This document shows, piece by piece, positions 1-14,400 of a DNA stretch of 64,000 nucleotides; the stretch's first letter is position 1, and each line of letters starts with the position of its first letter. Where the stretch lies: the NCBI GenBank assembly GCA_029379385.1, contig CM055606.1, positions 3,658,001 through 3,722,000 on the forward strand, given 5' to 3'. The stretch is from Quillaja saponaria (taxonomy: Eukaryota; Streptophyta; Magnoliopsida; Fabales; Quillajaceae). The notes below the pieces were generated by a model. It was not told the DNA's origin. It was given only the letters and a program-made list of their open reading frames with translations, and did no database searches. The position numbers were made by a program, and so were the translations under genes.

Positions 1-1126
1 GCAAGCCACCTTTGTAATCTCCTCAGTGGTCCTCTTGTGTCAACCACCTGCGGTCCCCTTAACCAACTGGTAAACCCTCTTATATCTATCAATTACCATT
101 TCCATTTTCTTTACATTTGAAAAAAGAAAAAGTTCATCTTGCAATCTTAGTTTATTGTGATATTCGATTGGATTCTCTCTTGCTGTTGGTAACTTGGGTT
201 GATTACCCGTGTTTGCAGGAATGCACATAATCTATAAATGATATTCATTGCCACTATCATCATAACATTCTCATAAACTTGCTTTGAATATTATATATAA
301 TAAGATAGTATGTTGTCATAATAACTGATAAACCTTGATCAGATGAGTTTTTATTAAGTACTTCTTATTTATTTTTTCAAAGGCTGCTTTTGGTGCTTGA
401 GTAAAAAAAAAGATTGTGAAAGTCCTTCTTTTGTTTCTTGACACGGTATTTTATGGTACTATAAGGTCCACTCTCCACCTGTACTGAAATTTCTCAGGGT
501 TGAGAAGCAATATAGTGTCTTTTTGGGTTGTATTCTGTTGCTTGATATTTTCAAATTCTAAATAATATTAACAGTAAAATACAGTTCTTTAAGAAAATCA
601 ATTGGATAACCAAGTAGAGTAATTGTGGAACAACTTATATGTTACTATACACAGGGTTACTGCATTGATAAATAATTTTTTGAACTGCATTATATCCAAC
701 TAAAGTGTTACATATGGCTATGATTACATTTCAAGTCTAGAAATACAGGAAAATAATTGGTTGCGCCTTTATCTTCACACGATCGCATACCTTTTATATT
801 TTTTGTTTTCTCTTGTCATCCTTGATTATGCTTCCAGCAATTTGATCTCCTCACTGCATTAACACCGATATTCTGTTAGGTTCACGTTCCATCATGAGTG
901 ATAAAATATTCTTTAACTCACCCACTTCTATCACATTCACTAGTTTTAATTTTCATTGTTATTTCCTTTTCTTTCTACCTTTTCCTTTTTTGAGTGATCA
1001 AATTTGCTTGTTTGAAGTGCACTTCTTGATTTCAAGATTAACAGTGAAGTATTTGTGTTGTCTTTCCTGACAAGTTATTAACAGAAAAATCATACATGAG
1101 ATTACAAACATGCATGTATGTTTCAG
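1..1126. other. No gene recognised; probably intron or 5' region of RPL15
   Basis: This stretch precedes the first recognisable L15 exon, which begins after a pyrimidine-rich tract and an AG at 1125-1126. It is probably the preceding intron. I found no exon for a mitochondrial targeting peptide here, so that exon is either further upstream, outside the window, or too diverged to see. A 62-codon open frame on the minus strand at 40-228 matches nothing I know. Confidence 0.5.
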
Positions 1127-4100
1127 GGCCTCAGATCTTACAGTCTTCTGAGCTTAAATGATCTGAGAGACAGGGTTCCAAGGAAACAGAAGACAAGGAA
1201 GGGTCGCGGGATTGGGTCTGGGAAGGGTAAGACTGCCGGGAGAGGTCACAAGGGTCAGAAAGCTAGAGGGAGTGGAAAATTGGGGTTTGAAGGGGGTCAG
1301 ACCCCTCTCCGTCGAAGGTTGCCTAAACGTGGATTTAAGAACCCATTTAGCCTCACTTTCCAGGTAAAATTTCATATATCTTTGTTTTTCTTTTGGTTGT
1401 GGTTGCTTGGAACATGGAGGAAATGAATTGTGCAAGCTAACTTGCTTACATGTTGGAAAAAGTATGTGTCATGTCTATGTTTTAAGATTCACTTTCTGCC
1501 TTGCTGACTGGAAAATATAAGCAACCAGTGTAATATTTGTAATATCTGGTGGATGATCATTAGTTTAGAAACTTCATTTTTTTCTCAGGGGGGAGTAATT
1601 CCACTCAAAAGTAGGAGAAGTAATTTTATTGTTTTTGGTTTAGAGCGAGGTTTTACTCACTGGACTTAGTACTACTTGCAGGACCTCTTTCCTTCAGCTA
1701 GATTTTTTTTGTTTTTACTTTTTACTTGCTGGAGTTCTTGCCGATAACTATTTTTTTTCCTTCTATTTTTACTCTTTCATAACATATTGGTGATAGATTG
1801 CTAGTTTTACTTGAATTCTTGCCTATAGCAATTTTTCTGTTTTGAGTAGCAGGGCTTTCCTCAAACTCGCGCATGCTGCCTGCTTTGGGACCCCTAGACC
1901 CTGGTGCCTAGGTGCTCCCAGGGCCTTCGATAACAATGGAAATAGCTCCACCCAGAATGAGGCAAATAGTATATCAAGGGATCTGTTCTGGTGTCTTTAC
2001 ACTTTATCCATAAGACACAAGGACCTTATTCTTTATCTAATCTTGGAAATAGAAATAATTAACTTTTAGCCATGTTCAATAAAACTTATTGTCACCAGCA
2101 TCAGTACTTAAAACAATTTTTTCCTTATCCAAAAAAAAACTTAAGAACTTAAAGAAGATTTTTTTTTTCGTAGGTGCCACTTCCAACATCCTAAAGAGAC
2201 ACATATTGCTTACCCTCATTGACTGGATGAATATCATTTTTCTTTTGTTTCATTTTTTTTTGCTTCTGGGTAACCTGTAAAATCTGAGTTAAAGAACTCC
2301 TTGAAGTTATAAGCTATTATCTGATTATGATATGGTAGAATTTGTTGAATCCAGTGAGATAATTCTGCTTATGATGGTTATCTTTTTCCATAAATTTTTT
2401 ATGCTTTGAGTAGCAAAATTTGTAGATATAACCTTAGTTCACTTATCCATATTTACTTGGTTGAGACTCAGGAGACAACTGATGCCTAGAAAAAGGTATA
2501 ATGGGTAAGTAACTGTTTTGATGTTATCAAATATAGTTTACATGAGAAAGACTCTAGTAAAGAAGTGAAATTGGAATTCTAAAAAAAAAGGGAACTTAGG
2601 GGTCGTTGTTGGTCAATGGACACAATCTCATCTTTGAACCATGCTCTAGTATTATATGGTGAAATAAAATATTTTCATGAATCGCACGCTTGTTGTCTTG
2701 GAGCAACGATCTTCCTGAAAGATCAACGTTATCTTTGTATGTACAAGGAAAGTGATACTCGTTAATTTTAACCCCTTCAGACCTTGATATATTTTTTGTC
2801 GCTATCAGAAAATAGATATCTAAACAGGGGAAGACCCTATGGTTCTTGTTCATGTGGGAGATTACTTGGTCTTTAAGTTCAAATGATTCTAAACAGTAGC
2901 CACAAAGTAATAATATTATTTCTTATCACCAAAAAAGAAAGGGAAACCATTCATGTGTTATTTAAGGGGATCACATATACATATGCTTGGATCTTATACT
3001 CATATTGTTGGGGGAGGGATGGGCTGGAGGGTGAGGGAAGAACATAGCTACTTATCCTGCACCACTTAATATCCTGAAGAACATAATACTGTTGAACTGC
3101 TGAAAACAAAGTCAAAAGTGTAAGCAAAGAGGACAGTTGCACATGATGCAGGGCATAACTTAATGTAGATAGCCATTTTATGATTTACCTGATGAAAGCC
3201 AGATTTTTGGTATTATATGCCAATATGTACATGATATAGATTGATCTTGAACCATGGAATTTGCCGAATTGTTGCCTGCAATACTTTGGCAGTGTAAATA
3301 TTTGTAAGTTGTTATAACTAATGCGATGTGGTCATCTATGTATTTGTTGAACTAAATGGTTGTTACATTAGGTGGTGTATATATAGGAAGAAGTCTTCCC
3401 AACTTTCAAAACTAGTCTACATGTAGAATTTCAATCTTGGCTACGATTGTCAACTTGTCTCCAACCTGACATGGAAGCTTTGACTGAAGATATCATTTTA
3501 CTCAAATATTTATGCCTTGTTGAAAATTTTTGTATCCTTCTTTTTCTGGCAGTAACCATGCTCTATGGCTGAAGTGTTTTACATTGCATATAAATTATAA
3601 AGTTAATTCAACTATGAAGTTAGAACGACTGTCTATAGTTCTTTTTTATTTCTTATTAGTTTTACCTCTCGTGTGTATTTTTCTGGCAGCCAGTGGGATT
3701 GGGAAAAATTGCATATCTTATCAACAAAGGCAAGATAGATTCTTCTGAATTGATTACAATGAAAACACTCAAGGTCAGCGATCTTCCATACCTATAAATG
3801 AAATTGTTTCTTAACTTTCTCTTCTCTCATTCTGGCTTTGGTCATGACACTAGGATACAGGGGCAATAGGGAAGCAAATAAAAGACGGAGTCAGATTGAT
3901 GGCGCGTGGTGCTGAGAAGATCAAATGGCCAATTCATCTGGAGGTAAACTTGCATTTAAGGGCTACAAGTGGTTTGTCAATTATGCTGCATAGTCATTTA
4001 CACTTTTGGTAGTCACTTTTTATAGTATCAAGATTGTCACTTCTTTCTCACTTTATAAGACATTTGGCCTTAAGCACATATTAGAAATCTCCAGTTATAA

Positions 4101-4832
4101 AAGATCAATAGTCAGCCACAGTACATGATTCAATACTAGTATATTATCATTCTATTTTTTATAAAACCCAGAGTACAGATAATAGAGCAGGAGCACCTGC
4201 AGCAATTTCAAATCTTTCCGGCATTTTTCGTGTCTAAAGATCCTAAACATAAATCTTCCCCTAAAATTTCCTTGACCACTTAAAGCCATACTTTGTGGCA
4301 ATTCACTCCCATGGATTATTGGAATTTGTACTGTTGTAGTGTTGTGATGATTCCCCCATACCAAGTTGCCTTTCCCTATAGTTCAAGGTACTAAAGCTTC
4401 CAACAAAAATTAAAATTCTTTGACTGGTTCAACTTCATATTCCTCATTTGTTTGTTTGGTACTTGATTTAGTTGGATTCTTAAGAACTCCATTGTGATAT
4501 TTTAATTTAAATATAGTCATGTAATCATCACTTTCTGCATCAAGCACATTGAGCATAATAATTAGTGGACTTCATAGGTGTCAAGGGTCACTGTCAGGGC
4601 AAAGGAAGCAGTGGAAGCAGCTGGTGGGTCTGTAAGAAGAGTGTATTACAATAAGTTGGGCTTTCGGGCACTGCTGACGCCTGAGTGGTTTGAAAAGAAG
4701 GGCAGGTTGTTGCCAAGAGCAGCTAGACCTCCCCCAAAACAAAGGGATAAAGTTGATAGCATTGGCCGGTTGCCTGCCCCAACTAAACCAATTCCATTTT
4801 CAGCTGAAGAAAAGGAGGCATTGCCCTGTTAA
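1127..4832 (+). CDS. RPL15: Ribosomal protein L15 (uL15), mitochondrial type, 5' partial, four exons visible
   Basis: This is a large-subunit ribosomal protein of the bacterial L15 (uL15) family, nuclear-encoded and probably acting in the mitochondrial ribosome. The exons are 1127-1363, 3690-3773, 3854-3943 and 4578-4832; all junctions are GT-AG in phase 0, giving 79+28+30+84 residues before a TAA. The first exon carries the glycine- and basic-rich N-terminal L15 signature, with [19 protein letters not shown], then [18 protein letters not shown]. The second holds [17 protein letters not shown]. The last holds the C-terminal domain [20 protein letters not shown] followed by a plant-mitochondrial-type extension with [18 protein letters not shown]. 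The protein continues upstream: family members have an N-terminal targeting peptide of about 50 residues that I did not find. A chloroplast L15 is less likely given the C-terminal extension. The intron at 1364-3689 is 2.3 kb and I see no gene in it. Confidence 0.93.
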
Positions 4833-5028
4833 TATGCTAAATAAGCCAAGCAATTTGTTGTTACTACAAGAATCTCTATTTTGTTGGTGATAGTAGACAG
4901 TTTCTGATCCCCATGAGATTTTAGCAGTCAATTTTCATAGGTGGATGCTTTAGAATGGAATGAGGAAGGCTTGCCTTTACTTGTTACTAGGTCAATTAGT
5001 TCATAACTCAGTTTGTCTTGGAAAGTTC

Positions 5029-5206
5029 AATAAAATTTGGATGAAATATTTCTACCCTCTAAATAACGAATTCCTTTATATTTGCAATTATTGTCGTAAT
5101 TCATTTCAATGCAAGAATGAATCATTGGAGCCTTGTCCTGTGTCCAGTTTATTTGTGCATTTCTTTGTTAGGATAATCAATCATTCGTAATTGTCTTTGA
5201 AATAAA
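5029..5206 (+). terminator. Candidate poly(A) signals of the L15 gene
   Basis: AATAAA occurs at 5029-5034 and again at 5201-5206, about 200 and 370 bases after the L15 stop codon. Either could direct 3'-end formation. AATAAA is common in AT-rich DNA, so this is suggestive only. Confidence 0.4.
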
Positions 5207-6775
5207 GTGCTTAAGCAGTAGCTGATTGATGCCTACAATTAGCTAAAGTGCTTCTTGCACCCTTGGCCATGGATAGAGGCATGAGATTTATAGGAAACTG
5301 GTCGAGCTACTATATTTTTGTTATTTTTGACCATTTATTATTATAATCGACTAGTTTATATAAATGAAACTCTTAAAACTTCTAAAATATTTAAATTCCT
5401 CTGTAATGATAAAATAGATTTTTGAAAATTTTCTTTTAGCTTACTTTTTATCTTTTTTAGTGGCAAGGTGTTTAAAACCTATGAATTATACAATAGAAAA
5501 TAATTTATTTTATAAACTTTTTAATTTAAAATAAAGTCAAGATATCAATTAAATTAATTAATACATTTCTTTGAAAAATATTATTATAAGGTTGATTCGG
5601 ACTATAAAAAATTATAGATCCGTATCTGAATTACATAATTTGTTCGATAAATTCCTTAATCTTTATAAAAATGAAATATGATCTGAAATTCTTAAAATAT
5701 TAATTGAATATGTTTTTTATTTTATTTTATTATTTTAATATAACTTTGGGTGAGTAAATGGAAATATAAACCAAGTTGGTAAGATGAGGAGCAAATCAAT
5801 TTACCAGCTGTGCTACCTAGTTCTAGAAAGGCTACATGAGAATATAACTTCAATTTCACTTTAATTTTGATCTCATTTCAGACTTTTTGTTCTATTTGTA
5901 AACGCTATTTGATGATAAAAATCTCCCTTGTTTGGAATATTTTTTGAATAAGAAATGGAAAGTGAGCTACCCAAGGGAATACTTTTATCTCCTTCCCTTT
6001 TCTCTAATACTAATTTCTTCTCTCCTCATTTTTTGCCTACATCATTCGCATTATAAAAATAATGCCCAATCTCTTTTCTTGCTATTAGTTATATAAATGA
6101 GTTAACTTTTATTTTTGAACTTGTTTAATTATAAACAATGAGACGATCTCAATTTTTCAAAATTTTAATTACGAGTTCAAATCGTCTAATATTATTTTAT
6201 TTATTTATTTATATATAAATAGTTTATATGCAAGAAGTAATATAAAAAAATATATTGGTGGCAAAATTTTTCACTTAACTCTCTAAAATTAAATATTAAT
6301 TTAAATTCAATTTATTGTCACCCTTACTTATTGTACTTCTTTGTTAAATTGAAGATAAATAATTTAAATTTTATATACATTCATAAATATACAATTTATA
6401 GAGCATTATTATTTATTAACAAACTAAAACAAAGCCCAAAACAAACAAAATGATCATATGACAAACAAAACAAAAAACCCTCAATCAACCTCAGCCAAAA
6501 CATGCTAGATTTATTACCACTGTTATTAAAAATTAAAATTAAAAAAAAGAAAAAAAAAAAAAGAAAAAAAAAAAAGAAGAAGCTGAGAGACAACAGTTTA
6601 TGCATACAGATGCAAGATTTCAACTACACAATAAACGACTTTGTCCACCAAAAACCCACATCCCTACTACTTTTCTTTTCTCCCACCAATGAAGGCGTAA
6701 ACGACACGTCGGCTCACGGGACCTAGAGAAAGGGTCCAGACATCCAATAACATTTAACTGTGACAAACCTCTAAT
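5207..6775. other. AT-rich intergenic region between convergent genes
   Basis: No coding exon or RNA gene seen. The region separates the 3' ends of the L15 gene (+) and the minus-strand gene at 6776. It contains an A-rich tract at about 6540-6580; the open frames across it (6396-6623 and 6502-6726) are low-complexity lysine or phenylalanine runs and not genes. The part next to 6776 is probably the 3' UTR of that gene. Confidence 0.5.
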
Positions 6776-7261
6776 CTAACAAGCGGGGAAATTATCAAAT
6801 ACCCTTTCTCTACCTCGAGTGAGATACCCAGGCATTGGACTCGCATGTGGCGACCTAAGAGGAACTTCGTTCGTCTGCTTCCCGTTACAATCATAATAAA
6901 TTACGCCCGAGAAATCCAACGGTTCACATTTGTCACCCATCAAGATCGTCCTTTGCCAGACCCCACCATCTCCAAAATTCTCAGTCTCTGATTCCCCACA
7001 ATTCTTCTTCCTGTGATGAACAAGCTGTATCGCTTTGTTGCTTATATTGCTCAACAGCTGCTTCGGCCTCGCCAACGGCGACCTAGGCTCAATTCTCGAA
7101 AGGTTAGGCTTCGACTTCATCTTTGGCTTACCTGAGAGCCGGTTGGCTTGCTTGGCCAATAAAGCCACAAGAGCTGTTATACTCATCAGCAAGCTCTTCG
7201 TATGCTGTTTCGGTGAGCCAGAGTAATGATCAGACGACGTCGTACGCACCATGTTATGCAA
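6776..7261 (-). CDS. Plant-specific protein of unknown function, single exon, 161 aa
   Basis: A complete intronless reading frame of 161 residues. The N-terminal half is basic: SITALVALLAKQANRLSGK at about residues 27-45, then a KPK/RPK-rich stretch. The C-terminal half contains a conserved-looking block at about 103-125: GVWQRTILMGDKCEPLDFSG followed by VIYYD, then a proline- and serine-rich tail (PLRSPHASPMPGYL). I recall this block, roughly WQ-ILMG-KC-PLDFSGVIYYD, in small uncharacterised plant proteins such as Arabidopsis At3g18560 and At1g49000; that link is from memory. No signal peptide or clear membrane span is visible and the biochemical role is unknown. A TATA box lies 80 bases upstream. 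The GC content is clearly higher than in the flanks, as expected for a true coding region. Confidence 0.8.
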   Translation of the reverse strand: MHNMVRTTSSDHYSGSPKQHTKSLLMSITALVALLAKQANRLSGKPKMKSKPNLSRIEPRSPLARPKQLLSNISNKAIQLVHHRKKNCGESETENFGDGGVWQRTILMGDKCEPLDFSGVIYYDCNGKQTNEVPLRSPHASPMPGYLTRGRERVFDNFPAC

Positions 7262-7340
7262 ATTTTAATTTTAATGAGCAATAAGAAAACTGATTAAGGT
7301 TTCTCAAGAGAATGGTTATGTTTCTGCGATTCTACGTCCA

Positions 7341-7350
7341 AATATATAGG
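7341..7350 (-). promoter_or_regulatory. TATA box for the gene at 6776-7261
   Basis: On the minus strand the sequence reads CCTATATATT, a good plant TATA box, 80 bases upstream of the ATG at 7261. This implies a 5' UTR of about 50 bases. Confidence 0.6.
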
Positions 7351-10300
7351 AAGTGAAATGGGTTTAGGTGACCGGTAATAGCCCGTGCCACTTAATTTTT
7401 TTAAAAAACAATCAATTATATTTTTTATTACTATTTTTGCAATATATATATTTGTTAAGATGAGATTCTATTACATATTTAGATGAGATTTTATTACAAT
7501 TATGTAGAATCTATAATGGCCTACTGGCATGTTAAAAAAAATACTTATAATGGAAGATAGACTTTATCTTCCTTATTTTTTATTTTTTAGTTTTTATTTA
7601 ATTCTTTTATACAAAGAGAATTTAATTAAGAAAAGACATACATATCCTATAAGATCTCCTATTCAAAAGGGATTTGGAACAAGAGATGTTAATTTCAGAT
7701 ATTTTCTTATTTGGTAAGTCATTGGAATTGGATTTACACGTTTTCTAAGGATCACAAGGTTTTTAAATTGTTATCTCCTTTTGTATTTCCATATAATATC
7801 AAAAAATAAGAGTTGATGTCCTTAATTAGAATTTCTATTAAAACTTTTTTATATGACTAATTAAATTTAAAAAAATAAAATCGATGATCAAATGAATCAA
7901 CTCAACATTTACTTGACATTAATATCTTAAACCAACTCCTCATATCTTTTGGGTGTGAGCTGAGTCTAATTTCGTCAACGATTAGTGCATGATTGTTCAT
8001 TTTGACAAGTATTTTCCTACATGCTTGAATTGTTAATATTTCAAAAGTCTATCAATAGCTCAACTTAAACTTATATTATCACTTGAATTACATGTTGTAA
8101 AAACATTATGTGTTGATGAGTAAACTTCATTAATAATTAATGGACGTTGACAAATAAAATCCAAGTTCCCATCCCCCAAACCTACTTAATTAGAATAATG
8201 TAGTGGAGTAATATCTGCCAGCTGGGAGTGCTTATTAACACTAGTTCTACTAGTGGTGTGATTAATTTGGCACTAAACAGAACCACCAAATTATGATTTC
8301 CACGTAATTAAAAATAAGATTATGGTATCCACGTGTCATGCGGTTAACCTTACTGTGTGCAAATGAGAAAAGAGATAGTGGAGTCAACACCTTAAGGCGT
8401 GCTTCAGTGCGGTTGACATAAGAAATACCGAAAGGCCAAGTCCAAGTCATTGGGTTTACTAACATAGTTGTGGGCCCAAGTGAGTGCTAGTGTGACCCAC
8501 CAACTTGGTGACCCAGTCAATATCAAATTTCCAAATCTTCTAAAAAAATTTATTTTCTGAGTGAAATAAGACAAAATTTTATTTTTTATTTAACTTAAAA
8601 TAAAAGAAAGATCATGTAGGGATGTGAGAGGAGTGGGATGGGATAAAATTCACTACTTGTCATTTTCAAAGATCAATTCTTGATTGATTGAAATTTTTAT
8701 ATCTCATGTTTTTATCAACCAAATAGTTAAAAAGGGAACTTTGTTTTTTAGGTAAATTGAAGAGAACTTTACAACCATTGCCTTTGTGCTTTTCGTAAGT
8801 TGTTATTGTAGACCGTTGGTTCAATTCAACTAATATACAGTTGATTTGGTTTAACCAAAGGTTTTTTCTCACAAAAGGGAAGAGAAAAAAAAAAAAGGAC
8901 AAAGATAAAGCAAAATAACTCCTTATATCGTGTATTCTTTTTTGATTAAATTTCACCTTTTCATTTCTAAAATATGTACTAAAATTCAGTAAGTTCATCG
9001 TTATAATTTAAAAGGTTGAATCAAAAAATTTATAGTTTTAAAATCGAGCCTACATAATTATTGTCTCTACATTTCGTTCAAATTAACTTAAAGAAAGATG
9101 ACATAAACTAATAGAATTCTATGTGAACAAATAAAAAGTGACATGTCACCTAATAAATTAAAAAATTAAAGCGGTTTTATTTTATTTTAAAATATATATA
9201 AGTAAACAATTAAAATATAAAAATTCTTTTGCTTGATAATCTTGAGCGAAAAACACCACTACCATCGTAGAATCAATCAAAAACTGTGAATTTAGCAAAA
9301 ATATAGTAAGTTGATTGTCAAAACTCATCTCTGATGATCAACTTGCCGGTGTTTTGATGATTCAAACTCGGATATTTCGTTATTTTGATCCATCGATGTT
9401 TAGTTTTCCTAATAATTTAGAAAATAATTATTATTATTTTTCCTCAAACACAGTTACAAATATGCTCCTTCTTGAATTATTGTGATGCAAGAGTGAATGA
9501 CTATGTAATGGAGAGAGATTGGAATTGTATTGTCTTGTTCTTCTTCTTTGGTACAATCCGTTGATAATAAGGCCTTACATAATTCCACAATCTGCAACTC
9601 TTTGCGAACATGATTTACATAACTAAATCTAGTTATGAGAATTGTGCATGGAACCTTGATGAAAAGTTGAGAGTATTAAGAATTGTGTATTTATTAATGT
9701 AATTTTACTCTAATTGATTAGCATAAGATATTATCATTTCATATTCTTTGAAAGTATTATAGTATCCTAACCAGGACAGAAATGATAGAAAGAAACGTGA
9801 ATCACATCACAAGGAAAATAACTATTCCAACGCATTAGAATATTAAGCTAAGAGATATAAAACTTAAATATATATATATGATAAGATGATTGAAGAATTG
9901 AATAATTAATTAAAGCTCAAGAACAAAACTATATTTATCGATCACTATATACATTTAAGTGATGTAGAACTCGAAGCAAAAATACTATTTATACTACTTT
10001 AATTAGTTTTACTTGGACTAAAAAAGAACATATAATAAACTTAAACTACTACATCAAAAAATTACAACAAAACTATCAAAATACAAAAGAAGAACAAAAA
10101 TAATTGGCATTGTTTACTAAATTGTGCTCCTCTTTGGAATACCAATTTGGCCAAATCCGAAATTACTGTCCTACATCATATTATATCTAGAATTGACATT
10201 GTTTAACAAATTGTTCTCCCTTTAAAAGAACAAAAAAATAAAATTTTATTTGGTTATAATAAAATAAACAAATGTAGAAAAGTTTTGCCAATACAGTTGA

Positions 10301-11436
10301 AAAAATGTCAAGATCAGTTTTGTTTATTATCCTATTTGATTCTTCCATCTTGAATAGCAAAATAAAATATAGCAATTGGCTTAGTTGATTAGGTCAGCTA
10401 GATCTCATCTATGATAATCTCTCTCATTAATGCATTACTAATAAAGTCTTGTCATACGAATTTCAACTCAACCCATTGCCCAAGTTGCAGTCAATAATAC
10501 CTGAATTCAGAATTTTGACCAAACTTTCATGTATAAGTTTTTGGAGTTCTCTTATTTGAATGATGCAACTATGACCTGAATAGTATTCCAGGTATCTCTG
10601 TCATTGACCTTATTAAACAACAATGGTTGAAGAATGTAGCAGAAGAAGGAAGCCAATTAATGAACTATAGAAGGAAGATAATTAAGATCTGTTCGGATTG
10701 GCGTATTGGGATGCGGGACTCCGAATACGTGGGTTGTCTAAGAAGCGGCTCAAGGATGCTTCTCGACCGTATGTCTCAAGTTGTGTTTTTGAAAAATAGT
10801 TCGAGGATGCTTTTCAATCGCACGTTTCTGGTCGTTGTTTCGTTTTTTTTTTTTTACCCTTTTATTATTTGATTCAATAAAAAAATTATTCTATAACAAA
10901 ATAAATGACTACTTTTTTTTTTTTTATATAATTGTAACACAAATCTATTTTTGTTATGATAAAAAAATTATAATTTTTGAATAACTCAAATACAAACTAA
11001 AAATATGTCTTGACGAAAACTATGATCTCACTCCAAAGAGAGTCTAAATAGGAAAGTACATTGGAAACCAGAAAAGAATGGAATTCTGAAATTGACTGAC
11101 GAAAGTTTTAATATAGGGTCAATTAGTAAGACTATGCTTCTTAGATTGATAAACTGAAGCTATTGAATTCAAAGAGTCTGCTATATCTGATTCTTAATAT
11201 AAAATCCGATTCTAACAGAATGACGTGTACTTTTTCCAGTATGTTTTAGTCATTTACATAAATTTATTTTGATTTGTAAAGTAATTTGAATCACTCCTTG
11301 TGAATATAATGAAAGAATTAAAATCACCCAATTTACACTTATCTACATTCATAGTAATCTTGTCTTAACAACTTAAAAAACTAATTTTTATTTATTTTAT
11401 TCCCATGTGGATTTATCATATGTTACTCTCATATTG
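7351..11436. other. Intergenic, no gene recognised
   Basis: About 4 kb of AT-rich DNA with no exon, RNA gene or transposon protein that I can support. Open frames at 8262-8465, 8666-8998, 10187-10375 and 10627-10872 have biased, low-complexity translations. There is a short local duplication: the segment starting AATTGGCATTGTTTACTAAA near 10101 recurs in diverged form near 10192. Long T runs occur near 10838-10855 and 10912-10925. Confidence 0.45.
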
Positions 11437-11441
11437 CTAGT

Positions 11442-14400
11442 TGTCACACCCCTCATGGAGACATGACTGGCTGAAAGAATAGTAACCAAACCTCCGTAAC
11501 CCTGACTCAAATAAAGGAACGACCATGACTTTTAACTCACCAATAAATAAAACCAAGAAATTATAAAGACAAAAGTTAACATTAAAACTTGTTGATTACA
11601 ACAAATCACAACTTACTAAAAATTTCAGCAGAAATCCTTTACAATATAGAACATGCCTTAAAATACAATCCTATAAACTCTTTTTATTACTCAACACAAT
11701 ACAAACATAATAAGGAGCTTTGCTCCGTTCACACAATCAACAAAACGAGTACTAGAATATTACATCATACTACATTGACACCCACAATGCTAATGTGACT
11801 GCAAACTTTCATCCTTAACTCCAAGTATGAGATTCCGAGGCATACCTTATCATCAAATCCTTAGCAAAACCTCGTATTAGTGATTAACTTCTTTTGAGGT
11901 CCTGCTACTAAAAAAAATATAAATGCAAGAAAAATGTGAGTCATTTGGATCCCGTGAGTGGAAAATCGTACCCAAAGAATACTAGCATCACTCAGCACAA
12001 ACGTATAATATATATATTAACATCATGTAACACGATTCACATAACATTTCACATTACACGTACACATTGTAAGTTTCACAAATTTTCAATTCATATGACA
12101 CACAGAATCACAATTTAAGTCAGCGCAACAATATCACACAACACAATCAAAGGCCAACGAGTAACCCAGCCCTACACACCAGTATCACCCCCTGCCGGGC
12201 ATTTACGCGCCCGCATACCAAATTAATTCTCCGTACACAATCCATCCTACCGGGGCTGAGCACTCAATATTTTAGAAAATATTCATCAGAATCAGGATTT
12301 CTCATGATTTCAAATCAGAGTATCCTAGGTGCATCTGGATCTTAATTTCAGAGATAAAAATCATTTTTCATACAAATCTCACTTTGTTGGCCCTTATCAA
12401 CCACAACCAATGTCAAACACAGCCATCAATATCAAACAAACATAATTCAAATAAATTACTAAAGTACTCTACTTGCTTATTTTTCATATATCATGCATAT
12501 TCAAATAAACATATAATCACATATACTAATCTAGTCCCTAAAGGACAGCAATTAACCACTCACCGTTTACCAGTCTTACTTGTCATTCTCTCTTGCGTTC
12601 ATGCATGTCATTAACTTGTCAAAATATTTCAGAGCTGCAATTAAATTTTTAAGTATTACTTAGTTCATAAATTTTGTAGTTGTAATCTTTTAGTTACTAA
12701 AACTCACATATCCATTTCTATGCATTTCTTTACAAATAAACTCCTTATTGACATTTCAATAATTACTTTGAAGATAACTATGATTTCGTTTCATATATGT
12801 ATATATTTTATATATACATATCAAGGGAATAAATATTAATTTCTTAATTCGATATTAGCCACATTTTAAGGATTAAATTCAAGTAAACACTTAGTTTCAC
12901 ACAATAATCTGATAACCATAAAACACATAATTTACTCACAAGTTTACGGATGTGACTCATCAGTCCGTCTAATCTGTGACAGTGTCAAAATCTCCTTGAC
13001 ACGCTCTCGAACTGAAAAATCATGAATTAATAAATTACTAATAATCACTTATAAATTAATTTGACGATTTCTTAATTGTACGTAATTATGTATAATATAT
13101 TTCTTAAAGCAATATTAATTAATCCAATACATTCACTAATTTAACTTTCATAATTTAACATTAAAATTACTCTATGTGTATATGTATAAAATTCTAACTC
13201 TAATAACTTATATTATCGAATAACTAAAAAATTAAGTTGCCAACATAATTGTATATATATAAATGTACATATTACTTGTTTAATATTAATTTTTAATTTA
13301 TTTATACTCAATTCTTAATTCAATTAAACAAATTTTTAATTTTCCTTTCTACCGTATTTATACTCTTACTCTAAATTTACGCCATATTATCATTTCACAA
13401 GTTCTTTGGTCCTAAATCTCTACTCATTTTAAGGCCTAATTAAACATCACACCATTCACATCAACTTGCAACCTCACGGCAAGTAACAAAAATTCCACAC
13501 TATACCTCCTAAGCTTCCATGGATTAAACTAAACGTTATTGAGGGTGTAGGAATTGATTTGTCTATTTGGCTGCCAAAACAGAGCATGAAGCCCTTACTT
13601 CAGCCCTGCTGCAGCAAGAACAGGGCTTGCTCCAAGTTTCCTCCATCTTGCGGTAGTTTACCCCACAACTCCAACCTCTAGCCAACAGCACCGTCCACAC
13701 CCACGTTGCTTCATTCCTAATTCCAGGATGCTGTCAAAACTTTTAAAACTGCCAGCCACACTCCATTTCCTCAACTCATAATCCAATTCAACCAAGTCAA
13801 AAGTAAGGGAGGAAGGAAGAACAATTTGCCTAAAACTCAAAGAACCCACCTGGCGGCAAACAGACACCACACAGGAGAAAGCATAACCAGGCAGCCTTAA
13901 CCATTTTCGTCACCATCCCATACCCCTAAACAACCTAGACCTCAACTAAAGTTAGAGGTCTGACCTTTCCTTGGCTCTATCCCTCACCAAAACCGCACAG
14001 CAAACACCCCCAAAAACCGGTCAAGCCCACGCCCACTCACTTAACTTGCAAGAATTTATCAACCACTAGGTGAAGACATGGACGAAATTTGATAAACTAG
14101 GAGCAAAGAAACAGAAATTTAGTGCACTACCATGAACTCAGTGAGGCAGCCCTCCAATTGCAGCTTCGTTTATCAACACAGGGAACAAAGGCAACATCTC
14201 ACACATTGAAGGCGGTGGAAGAAGGAGAATAGAAGAAGGAATAGGACAGCTACCCCAAGTCAAAGTGAGAACCCAAAAAAAAAACCTAAAAGACAGAAAA
14301 CTACCTGCCCACTTATACGTGCCACAATTTTCCACTTAAAATAATATATAAATATCTACCTCCAAAGCATTCTAACTTGTATATATATATATATATATAT

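Noticed and set aside
40..228. 62-codon minus-strand frame at the window edge
   Set aside because: Protein-like composition, but no family resemblance, no splice or promoter context, and next to a window end.
1154..1435. Minus-strand frame opposite the L15 exon
   Set aside because: It is the shadow of the GC-rich L15 exon, whose sense translation is an unmistakable L15.
6502..6726. Plus-strand frame with a long lysine run
   Set aside because: Built on an A-rich tract; no other support.
8666..8998. 110-codon minus-strand frame
   Set aside because: AT-driven composition (Phe, Asn and Lys rich), no motif, no gene-like GC rise.
11589..12614. Several plus-strand frames rich in Asn, His and Thr
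   Set aside because: They lie inside the probable solo LTR and are not conserved in the second copy.
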